This document shows, piece after piece, positions 1 to 5,849 of a DNA stretch of 7,809 nt. The DNA lies in the NCBI GenBank assembly GCA_934659475.1, contig CAKUHX010000073.1, positions 1 through 7,809 on the forward strand, read 5' to 3'. Source of the stretch: an uncultured Oscillospiraceae bacterium (GTDB taxonomy: Bacteria; Bacillota; Clostridia; Oscillospirales; Oscillospiraceae). Every line of letters starts with the position of its first letter. Position 1 is the first letter of the stretch. Below the pieces are notes generated by a model. The model was given only the letters and a program-made list of their open reading frames with translations, ran no database searches and was not told the DNA's origin. Both the position numbers and the translations under genes were made by a program.

Positions 1-68
1 TACACGCCACACCCGCCTTTCCTCCAGCTTCGATCTTCCCAGAAGCTCTCACGCCGTGCTGGCTGTTT

Positions 69-104
69 TCTTTGATTATGGCATCCCACGCCGTGGGGTG
101 TCCC
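69..104 (+). repeat. Left copy of 36-bp imperfect direct repeat
   Basis: The first 20 bases (TCTTTGATTATGGCATCCCA) match 7702-7721 at 19 of 20 positions. Over 36 bases the match is 31/36 with no gaps and in the same orientation. This copy contains a perfect CCCACG/CGTGGG inverted repeat around one base. The two copies enclose the whole chaperone and signalling region, about 7.6 kb apart. What the repeat is remains unknown. Confidence 0.75.
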
Positions 105-118
105 TCCATATGGAGGGA
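101..118. repeat. Perfect 18-bp palindrome
   Basis: TCCCTCCATATGGAGGGA equals its own reverse complement. It lies 41 bases beyond the stop codon of the last gene of the chaperone operon and directly next to the 36-bp repeat. As RNA it could form a 7-bp stem with an ATAT loop. No U-run follows on either strand, so it is not a standard intrinsic terminator. A dimeric protein site or an mRNA 3'-end hairpin are the obvious options. Confidence 0.6.
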
Positions 119-158
119 GTGCTGATCTGCATTAGCTCTGCCCTATCCCAGAGAAGCC

Positions 159-305
159 TTACCGATAATAATTCGGGCAGTTTTTGCAGTTTTCCTCGCT
201 GGTGCAATAGGTATCAAAGTCGTAGTGGGTGGCTTTTTGGTCAGAGCTTTTTTCACACTTCCAGTCTCCGTCCCAATAGTAGTAAGGGCAGCGAAAATCA
301 GACAT
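159..305 (-). CDS. Small cysteine-rich protein (48 aa), putative metal-binding
   Basis: This is a 48-residue protein starting MSDFRCPYYYWDGDWKC and ending CKNCPNYYR. It has five cysteines at 6, 17, 34, 40 and 43 and a histidine at 27; the C-terminal part is YC-x5-C-x2-CP-x-Y. The cysteine spacing and many aromatic and acidic residues suggest a tiny metal-binding (probably zinc) fold, but no metal is shown and I do not recognise a named family. The start is well supported: AAAGGAGAT (minus strand, 320-312) lies about 8 bases before the ATG. The gene follows the J-like membrane protein gene by 28 bases on the same strand with no terminator between them, so it is very likely the last gene of the Hsp70-type operon. 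A role as a small adaptor or redox-sensitive accessory of the chaperone set is only inference. Confidence 0.75.
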   Translation of the reverse strand: MSDFRCPYYYWDGDWKCEKSSDQKATHYDFDTYCTSEENCKNCPNYYR

Positions 306-333
306 AGCGGGATCTCCTTTCCGTTGATTTTTA

Positions 334-2379
334 CTATCTCAGAATTTTTACGAGTTCAGAAACGCAGCCAATCACGAGAATGACATAGGGCAGCACCAAA
401 AGAAACTGCACGCTGAACGCCATGATCCCGGTGACGACTGACAGGATCAGTACCGCGATCAGCACCGGTATGGGGAAAGCAAGCAGGACGCTTTCCGTGA
501 GAAAAAACGCCAGAACGCTCAGCAGGACGATGCCGATGAGTGCCATCATCTGACTGCGGCGCGGAACAGCGATGAGGCTCTTGCCGGAGACGAATAACCC
601 CGGCCACGCGAAGGTGAACGCAAATGCCGCGAAGAAAATGAGAAACGCCAGAAAGCCGACGACCCAGCCGAAGGAGAAGGACGTCTGGGAGCTGAAGCCG
701 TGATACGCGGCGAAGCCCCACAAGCCCCCGCAGTATACAAAACGCAGGATATTCGGCAGCGGTCCGCTCTGGCGATCGAGCCGGCTGCAAAGCCCCATGG
801 ACAGCGAGTGCGGCAGGATCGGAAACAAATACGCCACCGTATACAGGAAGGATTCGTTGATGTTCATCATCCATTCCTCCGTGCGGGGGAGGACACGCAG
901 CCAGAACAGCGCCGCATAAAAGGCGGTGACAGCCAGGGCAGTCGGAATGCAGAGCATTTTCCCCCGTGCATTACAGCGGGAATAGGCCGCCGCAAGGAGC
1001 AGAAATTCCCTGTTCCATGGATTGGCGGCGTACGCCCCCTGCCAACTGGGGCATTTGGTGATATCGGTGCCGGAGAGATAAAGCTCTTCCATATTGGTGC
1101 CGCAGCCCGCCTCGAAAGAGAGCAGCAGCATCTGCACCTTGGGTGAGAAGGAGTAATTCTCCTGCAAGTGCCGAAGCCCCTTTTTTACCTCCTGCGGCTC
1201 GTCGCTCTGCCGCTGCATGGCATCGATCATCCGGTCAATGTAATGATCGCTCTCGCTTGAGCAGGGAAAGGTGAGTTTTGGCATCTCCGGCAGCTGGCCG
1301 AACTTTAGGGTAGGGATCTCCGGCAGATCGTCTTCATTGAACTCCTCGGCCGGCGGCGGGGGCGGAGCAGGGGCCGGCGCAGGCTTCGGCTCCGGCGGCG
1401 TCACCGGCTTTGGCGCAGGAGGCGGCGTGGGCGCGGGAGGCGGCGTGGGCGCGGGAGGCGGCGTGGGCGCGGGGCTCGGCTGGGGCGCGGGTGTCGGAGC
1501 CGGAAGCTCCACCCGAAAGCCCTCGGCGCGGCAGACCCGATCCACAAGATAGGCCGCCTGCTCCTCGGTCAGCTTTTCCTGCTGCATGGCATACTGAATA
1601 AAGCTCTGCCGCATGGCGGCGGAGACAAAACCCCCGTTTGTCATTCCCTGCCGGCATATCATGAGGGAGAGCCGGGGGAGGGGGTGTCCGTTAAAATAGT
1701 TGTTATAGCGCCTGACGCCGTCTTCATCCTCAAAGATCCTGCGGCAGAGGGCGCAGAGCGGGCGCTGGGCCAGCAGCTCCTGCGTTGGGTCAACAGCGCG
1801 GAGGATCTCCCGCTCCTTCTGCTCTACGCGGGAGAGCAAGACCTCCTGCGTGCAGGGCGGCTCGACCCCGAGAAAATCATAGAGGCTATAAAAGGGGAAA
1901 TTCTGTTCCTCCAGCCATCGCTCCAGCGCTTCCCGCAGGTCGGGGGAAATGGATTCCTCCTTGACAGGAGCATCCGGCTGCTCCTGGATCCGGATGCGGG
2001 AGCAGAGCTTCTCCAGCGCCTGCCGCGAAATGCCGCGGGAGGCGTAGCGATCCGCCAGCGCCTCGAACTCCTTTGGCGTCAGAAAGCCCTTGGCCGCGTA
2101 GACCTGCGCCTCGGCAAACGCATCGTCGGCTGCGCTTTTCAGCGCGGTGTGCGCCGCCGCTATCTCCCTCTCCCGCAGGGAGGGATCCCGCATGACCCGC
2201 TGCAGCTCCGTCAGCAGCCGCCGCCGCTCAGCGGCATCGGCGGCGCGGCGGGGATTCTTTTCATCAAGGGTAAGCTGTGTTTTGAAGCGGCTGATGGCTT
2301 CCTCTACCGCATCATCGGTGATGGGGCCGCTCAGATCTAGCTTCAGAAGCAGAATAAAATTCGGACGGGTTTCGTTCAT
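334..2379 (-). CDS. Membrane-anchored protein with two degenerate J-like domains
   Basis: This 681-residue protein probably partners the neighbouring Hsp70. Residues 8-85 and 161-232 each resemble a J domain: a LxxL/LYDFLGV start, a basic helix, then a helix ending VMRDPSLREREI or IFEDEDGVRRYNNY. Both lack the HPD tripeptide that J domains use to trigger Hsp70 ATPase activity. Each is followed by a similar helical hairpin (about 99-126 with LTPKEF, and 269-288 with LTEEQA), suggesting an internal duplication. A Pro/Ala-rich linker (293-344) follows, then a tandem LPEIPTLKFG/LPEMPKLTF motif (352-371), a helical stretch (374-470) and about seven hydrophobic segments between 476 and 675. There is no signal peptide, so the N-terminal domains should be cytosolic. 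The ATG is 6 bases after the Hsp70 stop and uses a GGAG within the Hsp70 3' end, pointing to translational coupling. The J-like assignment is by motif reading and moderately sure; the membrane region is clear. Confidence 0.8.
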   Translation of the reverse strand: MNETRPNFILLLKLDLSGPITDDAVEEAISRFKTQLTLDEKNPRRAADAAERRRLLTELQRVMRDPSLREREIAAAHTALKSAADDAFAEAQVYAAKGFLTPKEFEALADRYASRGISRQALEKLCSRIRIQEQPDAPVKEESISPDLREALERWLEEQNFPFYSLYDFLGVEPPCTQEVLLSRVEQKEREILRAVDPTQELLAQRPLCALCRRIFEDEDGVRRYNNYFNGHPLPRLSLMICRQGMTNGGFVSAAMRQSFIQYAMQQEKLTEEQAAYLVDRVCRAEGFRVELPAPTPAPQPSPAPTPPPAPTPPPAPTPPPAPKPVTPPEPKPAPAPAPPPPPAEEFNEDDLPEIPTLKFGQLPEMPKLTFPCSSESDHYIDRMIDAMQRQSDEPQEVKKGLRHLQENYSFSPKVQMLLLSFEAGCGTNMEELYLSGTDITKCPSWQGAYAANPWNREFLLLAAAYSRCNARGKMLCIPTALAVTAFYAALFWLRVLPRTEEWMMNINESFLYTVAYLFPILPHSLSMGLCSRLDRQSGPLPNILRFVYCGGLWGFAAYHGFSSQTSFSFGWVVGFLAFLIFFAAFAFTFAWPGLFVSGKSLIAVPRRSQMMALIGIVLLSVLAFFLTESVLLAFPIPVLIAVLILSVVTGIMAFSVQFLLVLPYVILVIGCVSELVKILR
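1418..1471 (-). repeat. Three exact 18-bp tandem repeats in proline-rich linker
   Basis: The plus-strand unit GGAGGCGGCGTGGGCGCG occurs three times back to back without mismatch. On the coding strand it gives a six-residue Pro/Ala/Thr unit (PAPTPP type), within residues 293-344 of the J-like membrane protein. Shorter degenerate copies continue on both sides. Unit length is a multiple of three, so copy-number change would alter linker length without shifting the frame. Confidence 0.9.
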
Positions 2380-2385
2380 AGATCA

Positions 2386-3978
2386 TTACTCCACGGTGGA
2401 ATGGCTGATACGGTCGGTCGCTTCCGCCAGCTCCTGCTCGCTCATGCCGCCCGCCACATGGAACTCCGCGTGGACCTCCCGGCCTGCGTCCCTTTCGATG
2501 GCATACAGCTCCAGCAGCCCGCCCTCTGTCAGCTTCATGGTCACATCGATGACGGTGCTGCGGGTGCAGCCCGAGGGCAGCTCCAGCAGCGCCTCGCCCA
2601 GCTCCTTCCCCTCGCTCATCGGGGCGATCTCCTGATGGCTCAGGCTCTCCATCACGGCGAAGCGGCAGCTGCGCTGGTTGTCGGACCGCGGGTTGAAGCG
2701 GTTGTGTCCCTCCGCCGGGAGAGTGGCATTCCGGGGAATGATGATAAACAGCTTTTCGACATCGTCCTTCATGTCAAAGGCGTTGACGCCATAGCTCCGG
2801 CTGGAAACATTATGGACCTTCACATCCCCGATCCGCCCTATGGGCGCGTCCCCATCGGAGGAGCCCTTTGCTTCCTCGGCGGCGGCCCTTTGGGCAAGGA
2901 GCGCCGCGCCCTTTGCCACAGCACCGGCGGGGTCAAAGCTGCGGGGCGTCTTTCCGTACTTCTGCTGGAGTGCCTGCACGACCTGCGGCATAGCGGTAGA
3001 TCCGCCCACCAGCAGCAGCTCGTCGATGGAGGAAAGGGGATAGCCCTTTTTGGCTGCCACAGCCAGCATATCGTCGGTCAGCCGCAGGGTGTCCTGCAGG
3101 AGGTCGGCGGTGGCATCCTCAAATTCCTTGCGGGTGACCTCGATGCGGGCTGTCCTGCCACCGCAGGTAAAGCGGAGCATGGCACGCTCCCTGGCGGAAA
3201 GGTTGATCTTGGCCTCCTCGGCGGAAAGGGTCAGTTCCTGAAGGGCTTCCGGATCGTCATAGACCTCGTCGGCAGAGCAGATCCCCTGAGCCTCCGCCTT
3301 TTGCAGCGCAAGCTCCATCAGCGCCTTGTCCCAGTCAACGCCGCCGCGGTGGTGATCGCCGCCGGTGCAGACGACATCGATCAGACCGGGCTCCACATGG
3401 ATGATGGTGACGTCAAAGGTGCCGCCGCCCAAGTCGTATACCAGAACATTGCGGGTGTCGCCCTGCTGCAGCACGCCGAACAGGGTGGCAGCCGCGGTCG
3501 GCTCATTGACCGGCTCTGCCAGCAGGCGAAGGCCGGCCAGCTCCCCGGCGGTGCGGGTGGCATGGCGTTCTCCCGCGCCAAAGTAGGCAGGGCAGGTGAT
3601 GACGGCGGCGATGCGTTCGGGCTCATCGGCAGGGATCGCGCCCTCCTCCCGCAGGGTGGTGACCGCGTCCTGGACCAGCTTACGCAGGATGTGGGCGGAG
3701 ATCTCCTCGGGGCGAAGATCGGCCCCGTCCATAAAGACGCTGTAGCCGGCCTCGCCCATGTGGCGCTTGATCTGCGAAACAACGCGGTCCGGATACATGA
3801 CCGCATACTGCTTGGCGGCGTCGCCGACCTCCTGCTCCGTCTTGCTGCGGAAGAATACCACGGAGGGTGTGGTCAGAAAGCCCTCCTTATTTTTGATGAT
3901 CTGGGGCTTGCCGGTCTCGTCCACCCACGCGACGCAGGAATAGGTGGTGCCGAGGTCGATACCAAGAATAAGTTCCAT
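2386..3978 (-). CDS. Divergent Hsp70 (DnaK-like) chaperone without helical lid
   Basis: This is an ATP-driven chaperone of the Hsp70 family. The nucleotide-binding domain is intact: GIDLGTTYSC (6-15), Lys71 in IKRHMG matching the catalytic lysine of DnaK, Glu159 in NEPTAAA, YDLGGGTFDV (181-190) and LLVGGSTAMPQ (322-332). A beta substrate-binding domain follows (about 391-510), and the protein ends near 530 residues, versus about 610-640 for housekeeping DnaK, so the alpha-helical lid is essentially missing. The interdomain linker reads DVKVHNVSSRSYGV rather than the DVLLLDVTPLSLG type. Both point to a specialised paralogue, not the general stress DnaK. I start at 3978 (MELILGIDLG) because AGAGGAG lies 8 bases before it. 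The upstream ATGs at 3996 and 3984 overlap, or sit only 2 bases from, that site. It follows the GrpE-like gene by 47 bases and is coupled to the J-like gene. Confidence 0.93.
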   Translation of the reverse strand: MELILGIDLGTTYSCVAWVDETGKPQIIKNKEGFLTTPSVVFFRSKTEQEVGDAAKQYAVMYPDRVVSQIKRHMGEAGYSVFMDGADLRPEEISAHILRKLVQDAVTTLREEGAIPADEPERIAAVITCPAYFGAGERHATRTAGELAGLRLLAEPVNEPTAAATLFGVLQQGDTRNVLVYDLGGGTFDVTIIHVEPGLIDVVCTGGDHHRGGVDWDKALMELALQKAEAQGICSADEVYDDPEALQELTLSAEEAKINLSARERAMLRFTCGGRTARIEVTRKEFEDATADLLQDTLRLTDDMLAVAAKKGYPLSSIDELLLVGGSTAMPQVVQALQQKYGKTPRSFDPAGAVAKGAALLAQRAAAEEAKGSSDGDAPIGRIGDVKVHNVSSRSYGVNAFDMKDDVEKLFIIIPRNATLPAEGHNRFNPRSDNQRSCRFAVMESLSHQEIAPMSEGKELGEALLELPSGCTRSTVIDVTMKLTEGGLLELYAIERDAGREVHAEFHVAGGMSEQELAEATDRISHSTVE

Positions 3979-4025
3979 ATCCATTTCTCCTCTCATAGCG
4001 ATCGCTTTGACTCGATCAGCGTATT

Positions 4026-4853
4026 TTACATTGGTGACGGCGGCTCATGCTGGCCGTCGGAAAGCTCCTCCTTCATCCAGGTGGGAAGGATCTGGATGGC
4101 ATAGACCTGCTCCCGGCGGAGGATCCGCTCCCCCCGGGCATAGCCGGGGCGGCGGCTTTCTACCATCATGCCGCCCTCCGGAGTGGAATAGGCGGCGGTT
4201 TTGCTTGCCAACACCTGCTGCCGACGGGGATCGACGGTATCGCCGCCACAGGTAAACGGCTCTGTGTCATTCTGATACAGAAGCTCCAGCAAGTCCTGCC
4301 GCACGCCCTGCAGCTCCGTCCGATAGCGCTGTGCCATGGCGGCGCCGTTCCCGCCGCCATGCTCACAGAGATACGCAATGCGCTCCTCGTCCTCCGGGCG
4401 GAGGGCAGCTTCGATGGCATCCAGCACCCGGATGACCGAAAGCAGCACACGGTCGGCGGCTGCCTGCTTTTCCCCGGCGGCAAAGCCCTCCAGCTCCCGG
4501 CGCAGCGCGGCAAGCTCCTTCTGTCCCGCGTCCTCCACCTCCGCAAGCTGCCGCAGCTGCTCCGAAATGGAGGCGAGCTGCGCCTCGAAGCGCTCCACTC
4601 CCTGCGGTGGGGGAAGCAGCTCCTCCAGAAGAGCTTCCTCCGGCTCGCCCCCATCAGAAGAAGCGTCTTCCGGCGGGAGAGTATCTTCCGGGACTAACGC
4701 CGGATCCAGGGAGGGCAGCTGCAATCTTCCGGCCATTGCTTCCGTGACGGATGGGCTGATGCCGTTTTTCAGAGCCAGATCCGGCAGGATCTCCAGCAGC
4801 GCCTGACGCAGAGCAAGATCCTGCTTGAGCTGTTCCCCGTTTGAAACTTTCAT
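4026..4853 (-). CDS. GrpE-like nucleotide exchange factor
   Basis: This 275-residue protein most likely releases ADP from the Hsp70 encoded next. A long heptad-like helix (about 86-128) is followed by a helical section (130-195) and then a GrpE-type beta-wing domain (199-256). Its FTCGGDTVDPRRQQV lines up with the GxxFDPxxHEA region of GrpE, and its PGYARGERILRREQVYAI with the KGYxxxxRxxRxAxVxV end. The first 80 residues are an extra acidic, proline-rich N-terminal part. The usual phenylalanine of the FDP motif is valine here, so it is a divergent member. The start is firm: AAGGAGGTC lies 5 to 6 bases upstream of the ATG. It is the first gene of the operon, with a promoter about 55 bases upstream. 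GrpE plus Hsp70 in one operon supports the assignment; the general cell GrpE is presumably encoded elsewhere. Confidence 0.85.
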   Translation of the reverse strand: MKVSNGEQLKQDLALRQALLEILPDLALKNGISPSVTEAMAGRLQLPSLDPALVPEDTLPPEDASSDGGEPEEALLEELLPPPQGVERFEAQLASISEQLRQLAEVEDAGQKELAALRRELEGFAAGEKQAAADRVLLSVIRVLDAIEAALRPEDEERIAYLCEHGGGNGAAMAQRYRTELQGVRQDLLELLYQNDTEPFTCGGDTVDPRRQQVLASKTAAYSTPEGGMMVESRRPGYARGERILRREQVYAIQILPTWMKEELSDGQHEPPSPM

Positions 4854-4859
4854 ATCCGA

Positions 4860-4888
4860 CCTCCTTGTTTAGATGGAGGGTATCCCCC
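4860..4888 (-). promoter_or_regulatory. Possible RBS-occluding alternative hairpins in chaperone leader
   Basis: In the predicted leader RNA, CCUCC (4879-4875) can pair with the GGAGG of the ribosome binding site (4864-4860) across a 10-base loop. The same CCCUC block (4880-4876) can instead pair with GGGGG (4888-4884) around an AUA loop. The two stems exclude each other, which is the form a simple switch or thermosensor would take. Both stems are only 5 bp, so this is a suggestion. Confidence 0.25.
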
Positions 4889-4908
4889 ACACACGATCTT
4901 TCTGAAAA

Positions 4909-4938
4909 ATTATATCGGACGCATACGGGGAGAAACAA
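4909..4938 (-). promoter_or_regulatory. Sigma-A-type promoter of the chaperone operon
   Basis: On the minus strand a perfect TATAAT (4914-4909) is preceded, after 18 bases, by TTGTTT (4938-4933). Transcription would start near 4902, giving a leader of about 50 bases before the GrpE-like ATG at 4853. No CIRCE inverted repeat (TTAGCACTC/GAGTGCTAA), the HrcA operator common at housekeeping dnaK operons, is present. Regulation is therefore probably not by HrcA. Confidence 0.65.
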
Positions 4939-4957
4939 TATACATGTAAGGATCAAC

Positions 4958-5059
4958 ATGAAAAATGTAATAATTCATATCCTTTCCCTCAAAATCGGCA
5001 GATTTCCCCCGGCGGCCCTTGCCTGCCCAAAAGCGATATGTTACAATCAGGTTGAATAA
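4958..5059 (+). CDS. Candidate 33-aa cysteine-containing peptide before the regulator
   Basis: A short open frame encodes 33 residues: a lysine-plus-hydrophobic N-terminal part (MKNVIIHILSLKIGRF), a Pro-Pro break, then AALACPKAICYNQVE with cysteines at 23 and 28. A TAAGGA lies about 5 bases before its ATG, and it ends 19 bases before the response regulator start. The layout (amphipathic leader, Cys-containing core, short acidic end) resembles AgrD-type autoinducer precursors, which would suit the AgrC-like sensors nearby. Against this, no AgrB-type processing protease is in the window, the tail is short and lacks the usual proline/glutamate pattern, and an ORF this small can arise by chance. 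A good promoter for the regulator lies inside it. It may be real, but the evidence is weak. Confidence 0.3.
   Translation: MKNVIIHILSLKIGRFPPAALACPKAICYNQVE
5019..5047 (+). promoter_or_regulatory. Sigma-A-type promoter of the response regulator gene
   Basis: TTGCCT (5019-5024) and TACAAT (5042-5047) are separated by exactly 17 bases. The start of transcription would be near 5054, leaving a leader of about 25 bases that includes the GGGAGGAGAG ribosome binding site. I see no convincing pair of LytTR-type direct repeats upstream. Confidence 0.65.
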
Positions 5060-5078
5060 CAGCGGGAGGAGAGCTTCT

Positions 5079-5792
5079 ATGGTACAGGCAGTCATACTGG
5101 AGGATCGCTCCTCTCACAGAGACGAGCTGCTGTCGCGGCTGGCGGCGTGGCCGCGGGCAGACCGGCTGGAGCTGCGGTGCGCCGCCACGGCGGAGGAGCT
5201 GCGGTGTCTTCTTCAGGCCGCGTCTGCGGATATTCTTCTCGCCGATATCGATCTGGGCGAGGGAGAGGGCACGGGCATCCAGCTGGTGCGGGAGATGCTT
5301 TCCGATGGAAGCGGCACACAGGTCATCTACATCACCGGGTATCCGCTCCAATTCTGCACAATGGTGTATCAGACCGAGCACATTTACTTTCTGACCAAAC
5401 CCCTGCGTCAGCAGGAATTGTTCGACGCGCTGGACAAGGCGATGGCAAAGCTGTCCGAACGGGCCAGCCGGACCATCGCCGTCCGGTCAAACGGTCGGAT
5501 CATTTCTCTCTCCACCGCCCACATCCACTACGTGGAAAGCGACCGAAGGCTGGCGCGGCTGCATACGGCCCACGGAACGGTAGAGACCTATATGCCCTTG
5601 TCGCAGATACTGCCGCAGCTGGGGATGGCGTTCGTTCAGTGCCACAAGAGCTTTCTGGTCAATATGGCGCAGGTGGCACAGATGGACTCCGACTGGATGT
5701 ACCTGAAAAACGGCAGCCGGACACCCGTCAGCCAGGCATACCGCAAAAGAACGCGGGAGGCATATATGGATTATCTGGCCAGCCTGCTGTAA
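5079..5792 (+). CDS. LytTR-family response regulator (AgrA/LytR type)
   Basis: This is a 237-residue DNA-binding response regulator. The receiver domain (about 1-123) shows the acidic pair Glu8-Asp9, the likely phospho-acceptor Asp56 in LLADIDLGEG, the switch residue Thr86 in VIYITGY and the invariant Lys107 in LTKPL. The LytTR DNA-binding domain (about 132-237) shows HYVESDRRLARLHTAHGTVE and the typical FVQCHKSFLVN motif. Length is normal for AgrA-like regulators. I chose the ATG at 5079 because GGGAGGAGAG lies just before it and the receiver fold begins there (MVQAVILEDR). The in-frame ATG at 5019 falls in the promoter. Proteins of this type are usually controlled by AgrC-like GHKL kinases, and two such sensor genes face it across a shared terminator. 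It is the likely output of that pair; its target promoters cannot be read from this window. Confidence 0.95.
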   Translation: MVQAVILEDRSSHRDELLSRLAAWPRADRLELRCAATAEELRCLLQAASADILLADIDLGEGEGTGIQLVREMLSDGSGTQVIYITGYPLQFCTMVYQTEHIYFLTKPLRQQELFDALDKAMAKLSERASRTIAVRSNGRIISLSTAHIHYVESDRRLARLHTAHGTVETYMPLSQILPQLGMAFVQCHKSFLVNMAQVAQMDSDWMYLKNGSRTPVSQAYRKRTREAYMDYLASLL

Positions 5793-5795
5793 AAG

Positions 5796-5835
5796 AAAAA
5801 AGCATTCTCCCTGATCGAAGGGAGAATGCTTTTTT
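5796..5835. terminator. Bidirectional intrinsic terminator
   Basis: Two 17-base arms, 5796-5812 and 5819-5835, are perfectly complementary around a 6-base loop (GATCGA). The GC-rich core AGCATTCTCCCT is flanked by A6 on the left and T6 on the right, so both strands present a stem followed by a U-run. It begins 4 bases after the response regulator stop codon and ends 14 bases before the stop codon of the facing kinase gene, so it ends both convergent transcripts. Confidence 0.95.
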
Positions 5836-5849
5836 ATCCGCGTGTTTGC

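Larger units (their letters stand above)
1..158. other. Left-edge intergenic region with repeat and palindrome
   Basis: No gene can be supported here. The stretch holds one copy of a 36-bp repeat that recurs near the right end, a CCCACG-c-CGTGGG inverted repeat inside that copy, and an 18-bp perfect palindrome. On the minus strand an open frame runs from an ATG at 109 to the window edge without a stop (about 36 codons, beginning MEGHPTAWDAIIKEN). It has no ribosome binding site and its ATG sits inside the palindrome, so I do not call it a gene. The same reading frame across the right-hand repeat gives a similar peptide, G-x-PT-x-WDA-x-IKE. Confidence 0.5.

Noticed and set aside
1..109. Minus-strand open frame running off the left edge
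   Set aside because: No ribosome binding site, its ATG is part of a palindrome, and only about 36 codons are visible; the similarity to the right-hand copy is explained by the DNA repeat itself.
2401..4104. Long open frame on the plus strand, 567 codons
   Set aside because: It lies antisense to the Hsp70 gene, whose motifs are unmistakable. Its translation is rich in Gly/Ala/Leu/Gln with no domain, typical of a mirror frame in GC-rich DNA.
4942..4960. Two ACATG repeats 14 bases apart as LytTR regulator sites
   Set aside because: The spacing and sequence do not fit the usual pair of 9-base direct repeats about 21-22 bases apart, and five-base matches are expected by chance here.
5019..5078. 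Upstream in-frame start for the response regulator
   Set aside because: The 20 extra residues precede the receiver fold, overlap the -35/-10 region, and lack a ribosome binding site; GGGAGGAGAG points to the ATG at 5079.
4854..5078. CIRCE (HrcA) operator for the chaperone operon
   Set aside because: I searched the spacer for TTAGCACTC/GAGTGCTAA halves and found none.
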